A stretch of DNA of 64,000 nt from Corythucha ciliata (Eukaryota > Arthropoda > Insecta > Hemiptera > Tingidae): assembly GCA_038030265.1 (NCBI GenBank), contig CM075939.1, positions 42,823,253 through 42,887,252 of the forward strand. The letters are read 5' to 3'. The notes under the pieces are model-generated. The model was given only the letters and a program-made list of their open reading frames with translations. It was not told where the DNA came from and made no database searches. Both the position numbers and the translations under genes were made by a program. This document shows, piece after piece, positions 12,081-22,539 of this stretch. Each line of letters starts with the position of its first letter. Within the stretch, counting starts at the first letter, position 1.

Positions 12081-12114
12081 AAAATCGGGAAGACGATTCG
12101 CGAACATTTGCTCA

Positions 12115-13440
12115 CTTGGAAACTGCACAATTTCGTGTGTTTTGGCTAGCTCAAACCGTGTTTAGCTCGCTGTGCCATCCAGACTTGTGGTGGGAGAGGA
12201 AATGCCAGCTCCGTTTACCGTCTCAGGTATGAAATGTAAAGTTCAGCTCCAAAAGTATCACTTTCCGGGCTTTCCAGGAGGAGAAGTTTCAGTTTTTTAA
12301 CATTAAATCCGAAATAGAAGGCTACAAACGACAGTTTTCCAGCAGTTATTTTAATTTTTTGACGGATCTGAGCAAATTTTGTCTCTGATGGCCATTCTAA
12401 CCTCCAGATCCTGTTATAAGCCTGCAAAAAGGCAATGGTACATCTGATATTTTCGCCAATAAAGCGGCCCACAGGCGTACATACAGTTTTTCTCAAGAGG
12501 AGTAGCACTGAGTTTCTTTCCCGATTTTACTCGTGAATGAGCACTATTTTTGGCCTCGTATTGACGTTTTCCTTAATTTCAGCTGAAACTCAGTGCTTTT
12601 TCTAAATTCTAGCCCATTTTCTTCATTTTAGCCGTGATAAGGACACGAAAAACCGTGAAATAACGCATTTTTTGTTTACTATTTCAATTACAGCCAGCAG
12701 TGGGCACCGCCTAAACGTGAATTGGTGGGTTCTGTCAATTTCAGCCACAAAAGAGCCGTTTTCCCTCAATTTGACCTGTGGATGAACGCTGTTTATCAAT
12801 TTTAGCCACGACAATTCCACCAATCAACAACAAACGGTGACTATTTTCAATTTTAACCACAAATTGGTGCTTCGAGCAATTTTTTCCCCCTTCAAATTTT
12901 AGCAGTGAAAAGGTCCACATAATCCGCATGAGCGAATTTCATTAATTTTGACAAGGCACGTTGCATCGTGAAACCTTGAAATGGGTGTTTTCCTCAATTT
13001 CACCTGCGAACGAGCAATTGTCCTTAATTTTAGCTGTGAATAAGCTCTCTTTCTCAATTGTACCCGCAAACTTGCAATACAGTATATGTATAAAAACGGT
13101 GAATTAGCACTTTTTCGCAATGTTAACCGAGTTGTTGGTTTGAGAAACCACGAACTGGCGCCTTCTCTCAATTTGACTTGCGTGAATGAGCTTCATTTCT
13201 CAATTTTAGCATTTCCATTTAGAAATGTTAGTTCTCAATTTGCGTTTTTCTTCAATTTTAGCCGCGGTTTTCTCAATTCTTCATCGAACGAGCAACTTAT
13301 TTAGTCAATTTTAGCCATGAAAAAGAGCTCTGTAAACCGTGAATTATCGCCCGCGGACTTTGCTTCACGAAACCGCAAATTGGTGTTTTTTCTCGATTTC
13401 AATCGCGAATAACGAGATTTATTTATCAAGTTTAACGTGA
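12115..13440. repeat. Left arm of a large inverted duplication
   Basis: This segment matches the reverse complement of 27,030-28,425. Landmarks occur in reverse order and opposite strand: 'acaatttcgtgtgttttggc' (12,127) against 28,400; 'gctccgtttaccgtctcagg' (12,208) against 28,320; 'cctccagatcctgttataag' (12,401) against 28,100; and 'gtgaaataacgcattttttg' (12,655) against 27,830. Within the arm, 12,540-13,440 is family A repeat in minus orientation. The 12,120-12,500 part is unique apart from this pair. Confidence 0.75.
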
Positions 13441-15100
13441 ACGGCCCTGCTCCAAAGTGTGGGCTAGTGAGGTCTGCGCCCGCTTCCAGACTCTTCTGTA
13501 GACTTTCTGGGCGGTCGAATGTGCGGCCCCGCACGAAAACCAAAGCGTTCGCCTAGACCAGAGTTGACGGTTTTTACGCTTTCGGTCCATTTTTAAAAAA
13601 AATTGTTTATAATGGTGCGGCACATGGTTTAAGAGTGCTTTAAAGGAGGCAAAATAATCGCTCTTTTTCTCGACTCGAGAGTGTGTGGCATGGAGAGGCT
13701 TACGGTTCACGGAGCTAGGGTGCGGTCGGTGCTCTTCTTTTGGTTTTCAAGGGTTGTCATTTGCGCTGCTGCTGTCCGCGTTGGAGAGGGAAAAAATTGA
13801 CCATAGAGATTGCTGAATAATTAGTGCGTCGGAGGAGAGGGGGAGAGGCTTGAAATGGGCTCTCATAGCAGATCTGAACTCAAGGGGGCCAATTTCAAGC
13901 GAGTAAGCTATTTCTGCAAGGTTAATTTGGTGGGGTGGGGGTGAAGGTAAGAAATTTAATTGACTGTAAAGTCTTCACAGTTTCGTCGAACGCATCAATT
14001 TGGTAAATTCAGCCCCATTTACAAACGTAATCCCACAGCCTCTGTTTGAATACGAATTTAATTAATCGCAGAAGTGGCCCAGAAGGGCACAGACGGTTGT
14101 TGACGATATTTCAGGCTTCCTTTCCCAAGCGAATGCGAATTACAAAACCTTAATAGTCACAGGAATTATTAATACGACGATGATTACGAGAGCCGAGTGT
14201 ATTATAAACGCGTCCAAAATTAACTTTCTCACCCTTTCCCATCGCCTTATACACCGACACTCTGTCCCTTCCCATTCATCCTCGTTGTTCATCATTTTTC
14301 TCGACTTAAAGGAAGACATATGCCGACGGTATTTTAAAATGCTATTTCCGACCACGGTGGGCACCCCTCGCTTCTGAATGCCTCACGCGACTTCCTGTTG
14401 CGCCTTCGATGAAACCCCTCTCGAATTCACTTTCCATCTCCTATTCGTGAGAGGGTAAACTCGCCCCCCCCCCTTTCTACATTCGAATTTATCTCTTTTT
14501 CAAATAAAACAGTTTGAAAGGCAAGACACGGGGGGGGGGGATGTCGTATTTTTCGATACGACGATGTTTATTTCTCCAATAAGGCACAGCGCCCATTGAT
14601 CAGAATAACAAATTTATCGATTCTCTGACTTCTCGTCTTGTATTTGAATAATGCTGCTGGTAAAAAATTCCGAATAAATATTCTGTGTAAATAAAAACCT
14701 CTTTTTTTTGCTATCGAGTTCACTTCACACACACAAGAAAACATAGAACGAGCAGACAAAAAGCTGAGGGCATTTAGTATAGAAGGACGAAAAAAAGGGT
14801 TTAAATGAAAACATCAACTTCCTCGTTCTGAGAGCCCTTCATATACTGCTGTTTTTAACAAGTCCCGTTTAACTTGAACTCGGTTAATTAGCGAGAAGTG
14901 AAAAAGAGAGTGAGTTTATTTCCACGTGAATAAATCAGAGTTACCACAGACCAAGAAAGCCGGGAGAAACCGGGAAAAGTCAGAGATTTTCTTGATTTTG
15001 ACACAAAATTCAGGGGAAAAGAGCGGACTTTGCGCTCTTCCCACTGGCGGACCTATGGCCGGGGCTGTGGCTACTTCGAGTTCCACGGCCACTATAGAAA
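13441..15100. other. Intergenic, no gene recognised
   Basis: Non-array sequence. A minus-strand frame near 14,230-14,340 (MMNNEDEWEGTECRCIRRWER) is followed by a donor-like GGGTGAGAAA, but it has no recognisable homologue and no matching acceptor. I list the region as unassigned. Poly-C and poly-G runs lie at 14,465-14,474 and 14,531-14,540. Confidence 0.35.
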
Positions 15101-15900
15101 AAAGTCCCGAAACTTGCAATTTCGCTGAGGTTAGGATTAGGACGCGAAACTCGCTATTTCGCGGATATTTATTAGCTCCAAACATTGCAATGTCGCGGCT
15201 ATTTGTTCGGCCTGGATTGCTGTCCAAGGGCCGACAAGCCTAGGGCGGGGGGCTCTAAGCAGGAGCACACATTAAAAAAAAAAAAAAAACCGAAGTTCGT
15301 AGATTGCACGGAAATCTAACCCGGAACTTGCAATTTTCACCCCGAGGCTTCCAAATTCCCGGATATTGAGCCGGAAAACTTCCTTTTACTCGGAAAATTA
15401 GCTCCATATGTTGCTAAACTGCGGCTATTCGTCAGGCTTAAGGCTTTGGGTGCTGTGGGGGCTATAGCGACTAGACCGGGTTCCGCGGCTTCTAGTACCA
15501 GCAGTCGTTTTACCGAAAATAAAGATCAGAAACAATGCAATTTTCGCGGATATTTAGGTCAAAATATATAATTTGGCGGTCATTTATTTAGAGTTGGTAC
15601 CGTTTCGGGCCGGCTTGCCCCCCCCCCTCCCAGGGTGCTTTGTCTGCTATAAAAAAATATTGATAATAAAAAATAAACAAAACTGCACACAAATTGGCTT
15701 TATACTGACTATTTAGGCTTCAAATATCAGCTCCTTATAGCAACCACTTGCAATTTCCGCTGAAATTTAGCACCGACGTGGAAATTTAACGAAAATTGAA
15801 GACACAAAACTTGAAATTTCGCTGATATTTAACTCCGAATGAGGCAATTCTTCGGCTATTTGCCCTGGAAATTTTATCTTTGACAGACTACTCTGCTTAG
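15100..15900 (+). repeat. Family C repeats (~32-bp units in larger blocks)
   Basis: Units built on 'gaaacttgcaatttcgcgga' and 'tatttagctccaaaatgttgc'. They are interspersed with a recurrent 'ggttccgcggc....aaaaagtcccgaaacttgc' segment that marks a larger period. The same block structure recurs at 43,930-44,680 and 45,780-46,260. Confidence 0.7.
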
Positions 15901-16269
15901 TCACGGCCAGCATCTTATTTTTCAAATAAGTCGAAACATGGGCGTAGCTAGCTCAAGACAGAAGGTTAGGCAGCTTTTCGTATTTCCTCTTGAGCCCTCG
16001 AACATATTTATCTCAACAAACAACAAATGAACGCTTTAGATAATGACGGAGGGGGGGAGGAGTCACAGATTTTATCGAGCTTATAGGGCGTTCCCGGGGT
16101 GGCCGGACCTGTCCAGTGCCGATCAGTGGCTACAAAAAAAGTTTCTAAAAGATCGTACCCGTAATTTCACCGAAATTAGGACCCGAAACTTGCAATCACT
16201 TGGAAAATTCAGTCAGACAATTTCCAATTTCATGGATATTCGTCAGGCTTTTGGCGCTATTTGCTATTG

Positions 16270-17210
16270 CCTTGCCTTGCTAGACCTGAAAGTGGCTAAA
16301 CTGGCAGATAAGTGCCCAAAAAAATTACCACACGTAGCTTTTAATGGACTATTTGCGCTTTGCTCTACTAAAAAAAGCCTAAAATCAGCTTAATTGACTA
16401 TTTGCGCCCCTTCATAGTAAAACTGACAATTCGATACTTTAAAATGGCTAAACTGACTATGGCAATTCACGCTCAAAAAATGACCAATTCGTGCCCGAAA
16501 ATGGCAAAACTGACGATGTCCGCGCTTTTAAAATGGCAAAACTGTCCATTGTACCAAAAAATTGTGAATCTGATGATTCGTGCCTTATGAATGGCTTAAC
16601 TAACCGGTCGCACCCTAAAATTGACTTCACTGACGATTCATTCTCTGGAAATGTAGTCAAATAGACTATTCACGCCCTAAAAATGGCTCAAATGACGATT
16701 CGCCTTGAACGATTCACCTTGAAAATCGCTAATCCGACAATTTATTATCTAGGACATAGCCGAGTTGGCTATTCGCACCTCGAAATGGCAAAACTGACGA
16801 CTCGCGCTTCTGAAATAACCTAAGTGACAACTCCACGACCTGAAAATAGCAAACTGACCGTTCGGCCGTATAGGAATAGCTTGGCGGACTATTCGAGCCT
16901 AAAAAAGTGGCAAATCTGACTGTTTTCTTACAAATATTGGTAAAAATAAAGACAATTTGCGCCTTACTGCGGTTATAAAAGCCCAACTGGTTCTTCGCAT
17001 CCGAAAAATAGCAAGAATGACTGTATGTGCCTTAAAAATAGCTAGACTGACGATTCGCGACAAGAAAATGTTTGAACCGATGATTTGTACCCAGAAAATT
17101 GACACGCTCTAAAAATGGACGAAATAGACCATTCCGCGCCATTGAAAATGGCTAAACTGACGATTCCTGCCCTGAAATAACCAAACGCCTTGAAAGTGTC
17201 AATATTCGCT
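16270..17210 (+). repeat. Family B ~30-bp degenerate repeat array
   Basis: Units of 'cctaaaaatggctaaactga' followed by 'cgattcgcgc', about 28-32 bp each. The insertion point of the LTR element (CTAA at 17,211-17,214) lies at the end of this array. Confidence 0.75.
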
Positions 17211-17214
17211 CTAA

Positions 17215-17680
17215 TGTAACGCCCTAATTAGGGCGTTATGTTAAGCTATAGAGAAAAGGAGCTCGGTCCGGGAAATTGTTCACCGCTCGGTGAATGAACC
17301 CGGCGAGCTCAGGGACGAGCGGGAGAGAATGACCCGATAGCGTCAACAAATCCTTGAGGAAACTGCTTGTTATCCACAACACTTAGGGTTTTACAAACAT
17401 GTCCTCGGGGGTTTAGTATAAAAACCCAGGGGGGACGGAGTCGAGTGAACTGCTAGAGTCGGGGGACAGCTTAGAGTCAGGGACGCACATCCGTGCAGGG
17501 GGGGCCGAAGCCTCGCGACCAGCCCTCGCGCCAGCTCGTGTACACGCTACCGCAGGCCGTCGGGCCTGGGGAAAGGTGAGTCAGACTGTAAATAATAAAT
17601 GTACATCACTCGGGTAAAGGCACCTCTTTGTTACTCTTTGTTTTGTCGACTCCCTGAACCCAGACGCATACGGCGGTACA
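17215..17680 (+). repeat. 5' LTR of the non-autonomous element
   Basis: TG...CA ends, 466 bp. A 22-bp perfect palindrome at 17,217-17,238 contains CCCTAATTAGGG. A nested hairpin region at 17,259-17,310 includes the stem TTCACCG/CGGTGAA. A TATA-type box (TATAAAAA) lies at 17,417-17,424, a polyadenylation signal AATAAA at 17,594-17,599, and a consensus splice donor AAAG|GTGAGT at 17,572-17,581. It differs from the other LTR at only a few bases near its 3' end. Confidence 0.88.
17417..17424 (+). promoter_or_regulatory. LTR TATA box
   Basis: TATAAAAA within 'gtttagtataaaaaccc'. It is placed where an LTR U3 promoter is expected, about 177 bp upstream of the AATAAA signal. The right LTR carries the same box at 20,139-20,146. 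Confidence 0.6.
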
Positions 17681-19936
17681 TTGGTGGCAGCGGCGGTCCG
17701 TTGGTCCAGGTTTCGTTCCCCCCCCCCCCAATGGTTAGGGTACATTGGTTTCGTTCCCCCCGGGAGGTCTGTTAGGTTTTTCATTGGTTGTTGGTTGGAC
17801 CGAGCGGTCTGTCCATCTTTACGTTGTTTTTTGGGTTGCTTTGTCGTTTTTTTTGTGGTTGCGATTTTTGTGTGTATCTAGACTAGGGTGAGTTCTGTTT
17901 ACTTTGTTGTTTTTTTTCCTTGTTCGTTTTTGTTTTGTTTTTTGTTTTTTTTGTAGGCATCCGCGTCACTCGACGTAATTCATTCATTCATTGAAACCCG
18001 ACCCGTGTTGGAGTGGATTAATAAAATTTTCTCGTAGGAATTGTGCAGTTGACTGGTGGAAGTGTTTGAGTTGCGTAAAAATTAAATGGTTTGATTCGTG
18101 ATTAGGGATTTAAGATTAAAATGGTTGTAGGGTGTGACGCGTTGATTTTCGAGGAATGTGTTTGTTTTTTTTTTTGCTGGCGGTCATCAGGTTGCTGACG
18201 AATTGTTTTTTTTCTCTCTTTCTTCAATTTTCTTTTCAAGGCTAAATCGTTTTGTCAATTGTTGCGTTATTGGCGAACTAATTCCGGTGGATTACTTAAG
18301 GTGCATCATCTTGGGTGTTTTGTTTTTTTTGATTTGTCGTAAATGAGACGTTCGAAACGGTTGCGTTTAGCGTAGTCATGAGTTTGTAATGCGGGTCAAC
18401 GGCATTTTCCTTTTGTTTTCCGTTGGTGTTGAAATTTGATCTCACTTCTCTTTCTCCGGCATTCTTTTTAAAGTACTGTTTTTGCTTTCTCCACTTTTTA
18501 TTCGGCAAACGGTTCAAGTTTAAATTTTATTTCCTTCTCGTTGGTGGACCTCCGTTTTACCGTGTGGAGTTTGTTGGAGACTATCGATCGAATTTCGCTG
18601 GCTCTTAGTTTTAAGGAAACAAGTGACCGTGTGCCATTGGGGTAACGGCAGGACTAACCGGGCGGACGGATTCCGCGAACTTGATGAGAACGAGGGTGTT
18701 ATAATGTGTTATGGATTTAACGGCGGACGGCTTCCGCGGAACTAGGTGGAAACGAGGAGGTTCTCACGAGTAATTTTTAGTTTTAAGTTGGGCCAGGGGG
18801 GTTTCTGTCGTGGTTTTTGGCTGGCTCTACAGGGTTCGACTGGGTTTGAAGGCGGCGTGAAGTCTTGGCAGTTTTTCTTATTTCGCAGTTGGTTTGATTA
18901 CTAGTTGTTAGTTTTGCTTTTCTCTTATTGTTTTTGATGATGTCAGGTGAGAATTTCCGGAGAGGGGGGAGGAGCTTGAAATGTTTGGTTGTTCGTTGTG
19001 TTGTTATTGTTCTGCAAGTTCTAATTCTTTTTGGGAGGAGAGATCTTTTGTTTCTTCTGTTCCAGGAGGCGTTTGGTTGGTATTTGGGTGGGGTCCCTGG
19101 TCTGGGTCCTCTACACATCAGGGGAGCGGCGTTGGTCTGTTATCACGCATGGTGCGGCTCTTCTTGTTTGGCACGACGGTTTGGAGGAACGGCGGGCGTC
19201 GAAGGAGGTCCAGGGCGATTCTGGGCATTTGGGAAATGGTCTCCGTGTGATGGGGGGGGCAGTGGTCCGTCGGCCCACGCACAGGAACGAATGATGCGAC
19301 GCATGTGCTCGGGAGGTCTTCAAGCCCTTCGGCGCAATGGATCAATTGGCGGCCCAGCTGGTTTTCTTCTTTTTTTCTCGATGATTTATTCGTCTTTATC
19401 TACTTGGCTGTTGTCAATATTTCGTTGTTTTTGGTTTGTACAGGCTCTCCTCCTTATGGTTTCGGTGGTTTGCGGTGTGTGGAACGTGGCTGGCAAAGGG
19501 CTGTGGCATTTGGTTTTCATTTTGGGGGGTATAGAACGGTGTTCAATAGCGAAAACGTAAGGGGCGAAATTGGGGGGTAAATAGAAATCGAAATTCCGAG
19601 GTGTTGTGGGACATAGCAGGATTCTCAGGGGTGAGGCGGCGTCAAGGGCCGTTCTCTTCAAGGAGGGAATCGGCCTCTTTGGTCGTCTTGGCGAGTATGA
19701 CACCCCTCCCCTTTCGTTGGTTGGTGAAGAAGAATTTTTTTTGAGGCCGTCCCCTTGTGTAGGCCGTCGAGCAGCTGGACCTTGCCCTTTGTGCGTGCCT
19801 GAATGTGAACCCCACCAGAGAACGCCGTGAGTGGCGGGTGAGGGTTCGGCCGGAGGAGAGGTGCCAAGCCGGGCACACAAGGTGGAGCAGGCTGTTTGTG
19901 CGCTGGCGGGACGCAGCGCCGTGGAGGTGGGGGTGA
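17681..19936 (+). other. Non-coding, G+T-rich interior of the LTR element
   Basis: The plus strand is strikingly rich in G and T through roughly 17,690-19,600 ('ttggttgttggttggaccga', 'tgttttttgggttgctttgt'). Open frames of up to 210 codons occur on both strands but have skewed composition and no gag or pol motifs (no CCHC, no YxDD, no DTG). I treat them as by-products of the composition. Confidence 0.65.
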
Positions 19937-20401
19937 TGTAACGCCCTAATTAGGGCGTTATGTTAAGCTATAGAGAAAAGGAGCTCGGTCCGGGAAATTG
20001 TTCACCGCTCGGTGAATGAACCCGGCGAGCTCAGGGACGAGCGGGAGAGAATGACCCGATAGCGTCAACAAATCCTTGAGGAAACTGCTTGTTATCCACA
20101 ACACTTAGGGTTTTACAAACATGTCCTCGGGGGTTTAGTATAAAAACCCAGGGGGGACGGAGTCGAGTGAACTGCTAGAGTCGGGGGACAGCTTAGAGTC
20201 AGGGACGCACATCCGTGCAGGGGGGGCCGAAGCCTCGCGACCAGCCCTCGCGCCAGCTCGTGTACACGCTACCGCAGGCCGTCGGGCCTGGGGAAAGGTG
20301 AGTCAGACTGTAAATAATAAATGTACATCACGGGGTAAAGGTACCTCTTTGTTACTCTTTGTTTTGTCGACTCCCTGAACCCAGACCCATACGGCGGTAC
20401 A
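19937..20401 (+). repeat. 3' LTR of the non-autonomous element
   Basis: 465 bp, nearly identical to 17,215-17,680. It includes the palindrome (19,939-19,960), TATA box (20,139-20,146), donor (20,298) and AATAAA (20,316-20,321). Differences seen include cactcggg versus cacgggg and cagacgc versus cagaccc near the 3' end. Confidence 0.88.
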
Positions 20402-20479
20402 CTAAAATGGTCAACCCAGCGCTCTGTGGAAAGCGTCAGGGACGATTATCGGCCCTAAAAAGGGGCTGCTGACCGTATT

Positions 20480-20785
20480 GACAACTCAGCAGTTTGATGC
20501 TAAAATTGAGACAAATTGCTAATTCGCCGCTAAAATGAGAAAAAAAGCGCCAACTCGCATGGCTAAATGAGACAAAATCGCATATTCGTGGCCAAAATTA
20601 CGAAGAGCTAACTAACGGATAAAAATGGGGAAAAGTGCTCATATTTAAAGCTGCAATTGGGAGAACGCCAACTCGTGATTTTTGGAGGCAGTTTCAACGA
20701 TTGAGAAGATATGCTAATTTTGGGCAAAAAATGATAAATATGCTAATTCATTGTAGTACAGTCAAACAATTTTTTAAAAAGCCTC
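20480..20785 (+). repeat. Family A repeats (insertion site of the TIR transposon)
   Basis: Degenerate 'gctaattcgccgctaaaatg' units. The array appears to continue beyond the transposon at 26,200, consistent with insertion into it. Confidence 0.65.
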
Positions 20786-20789
20786 CTAG

Positions 20790-21679
20790 CGGGCAAAACT
20801 CGTCCACTTCTGAAACTTGGCTCAAAAATCCCTTATTATAGTAGAATACGAGATCCGATAAGTCCCGAGTTGAGGGAGGGGGGGAACCATGATTGCGGAG
20901 TGTAGGAAAGTTTGGAAAATTCCTTAAATTTGAGTTTTCATGTTTGACTTGAATTTAAGGTGGTTTCCGACGTATTTGTTCACGCTGAGTCGAATGAGAC
21001 CACAGCCAGGTCGCTAGCACCAATATTGTCCGAGTTATGATGCAATTTGTACTAAAAAACACAGGTTTTTCAGGTAAAATCGCGACAATTTTTAATTTGA
21101 AGGAAATTTCCGGTTTGGTCAGCGTTCATATAATTCCTTATGTAGTTTTCAATGCTGAATCGAATGAGACCAAAGCCAACCCGCTAGGATTGATACTTTT
21201 CGAGTTTTGGCCAAATTAGTATAAAAAAAAAGGTTTTTATTTTTTCATTTTCAAACTATCCAAGTGGTGGTCCCAGTTTATGATCAGTGTGTGATTCTCT
21301 CAGCACTTATGCATTTTTTAGTGCTGAATCCAATGGGACCTGAGCCAAGTCGCTAGCACAAATAGTTCCTGAGTTATGGCCAATTTTGTACGAAAAGACA
21401 CGAGTTTTGAGCCTGAAATCACAAGTTTTGTCTTCTGGCACTTGAAAAGCCTTAGAAATTCTGGGATAAGGTCAACGAAACTCGGGCTGGACACGTATAA
21501 CAGTAGGGTTTAGCAATATAATGCCCGCTACCTGCTCTTGCTTGGTGGTGCGGCTACCTGGTTAGATTAATAATGAGAAGAATGGTACAAAAGGCAAATT
21601 TGATTATGGAAAGCTCGTCAGAGATGCTTTTCTCGAACAATTTACAAAAAAATGGGCATTCGAAAGGGTTCCCTTTGGG
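20790..21679 (+). repeat. Left terminal inverted repeat with internal ~170-bp repeats
   Basis: This is the reverse complement of 25,264-26,155. Within the arm a segment recurs three times with its 'gctgaatcgaatgagacc' word at 20,984, 21,154 and 21,323, a spacing of 170 and 169 bp. Each copy continues 'agccaggtcgctagcacc...gagttatg...ttttgtac'. Such subterminal repeats often bind transposase. Confidence 0.85.
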
Positions 21680-21939
21680 AGCCTCACACCCTGGTCCTCA
21701 TCCGGTCGCAGCCGTCCCGCCTCCCCCTACTATTCAGCTTGAAGGTAACCTCTAATTCAAAAGCTAGTTGTGTAATAAAGGATACTTTTGATATTCTTGT
21801 GGCATTACCGGAGGTGTGTTTTCAACAAACCGTGCCAGGGCTGCAACGCTCGCGTAGTACGGCTGCTAGCTGGCTCATGGCATAGCGTACGAGCCCGAAA
21901 ACGAGGCTTTGGCGCCTGCCGGGTTTGAAACACTATGTA

Positions 21940-22158
21940 AGGCCGTTTTCACACTTGAGATTCTGGTATCCGATTCCTGTATCGAGGATACTTGAAATGC
22001 AATACAGCCAAGGCGCTTCTTCACACTTAGATTCCGGAATCGCATACATTTTGTATCCGATACTGGAATTAAGTGTGAATGAGCGCTTTTGCCGTATTGT
22101 ATTTTTAGTATCCTCGATTCGGGAATCGGATACCGGAATCTCAAGTGTGAAAGCGCCT
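21940..22158. mobile_element. Fold-back MITE nested in the transposon
   Basis: The first ~107 bp and the last ~107 bp are imperfect reverse complements. The left arm begins near 'ttttcacacttgagattctg' and the right arm ends 'ccggaatctcaagtgtgaaa'. The element has almost no loop, so it would fold into one long hairpin. A clear target duplication was not found. The frames across it (both strands, ~80-105 codons) are artefacts of the hairpin. Confidence 0.75.
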
Positions 22159-22247
22159 GGTACATTTTAGTTGTGCGGAAATGTGTATACAAAGGACATG
22201 AAACGTTATTTGTGGTGATCCAACCATTGGTGGGACCTAAGGATTAC

Positions 22248-22320
22248 GCCTCGATGGTGTAATGGATACAATGCTCGCTTCGCAACCCAGCCTCGGACTG
22301 GACAGGGTTCGAATCCAGGC
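22248..22320 (+). ncRNA. tRNA-like / Pol III promoter-like sequence
   Basis: An A-box-like TGGTGTAATGG (22,255-22,265) and a B-box GGTTCGAATCC (22,306-22,316) are spaced as in a tRNA gene. The D-arm and T-arm words are good, but the acceptor ends (gcctcga and the 3' flank) do not pair. The would-be anticodon stem around 'gctcgcttcgcaaccc' does not close either. It is probably a tRNA pseudogene or the head of a tRNA-derived SINE captured by the transposon, rather than a working tRNA. Confidence 0.45.
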
Positions 22321-22487
22321 ATAGCCCATTAGGCTAAAACGTTAACGGATACTCCTCGCCTCACCTGCGTGTATGAGAGTAAATTTTGGTTATAGGTTGA
22401 GTGGTAGTAATTCGCCTCAATTTGTTGAATTTACCGGCAAAGCTATTGATTGTAGGAAACCAAATTCGGCTGACACAGATGATTCAA

Positions 22488-22503
22488 TGATTCTTATTGT
22501 TAG
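22488..22503 (+). promoter_or_regulatory. Putative 3' splice site upstream of the nuclease ORF
   Basis: 'atgattcttattgttag' ends in AG at 22,502-22,503, followed by a frame that runs without a stop into the long ORF (NSTRIFYDLPLYMKALE). The ORF therefore probably starts as an internal exon here, and the ATG at 22,540 may not be the real start. No upstream coding exon is recognised in this copy. Confidence 0.4.
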
Positions 22504-22539
22504 AATAGCACGCGAATCTTCTATGACCTGCCACTGTAT

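Larger units (their letters stand above)
17215..20401 (+). mobile_element. Young non-autonomous LTR retrotransposon (TRIM/LARD-like)
   Basis: Two nearly identical direct repeats (17,215-17,680 and 19,937-20,401) start with TG and end with CA. They are flanked by a 4-bp target duplication CTAA at 17,211-17,214 and 20,402-20,405. The 3' neighbour of the left LTR, ttggtggcagcggcggtc, is a typical tRNA primer-binding sequence beginning TGG. A purine-rich tract (ggaggtgggggtga) precedes the right LTR. The 2.26-kb interior encodes no gag, protease, RT or integrase in any frame. It must therefore depend on another element for mobilisation. Only a few differences separate the LTRs, so the insertion is recent. 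Confidence 0.88.

Noticed and set aside
17217..17238. Telomeric-repeat interpretation of CCCTAATTAGGG
   Set aside because: Only one copy of each orientation is present, as part of a palindrome at the start of each LTR. There is no tandem TTAGGG array.
18928..19880. Frames up to 210 codons in the LTR element interior
   Set aside because: Skewed G+T composition leaves few stops on one strand. There are no gag, pol or other motifs, and overlapping frames on the opposite strand are equally long.
21037..21219. 60-codon frame repeated identically at 25,725-25,907
   Set aside because: It lies in the two inverted arms of the transposon. The identity reflects arm identity, not a conserved peptide.
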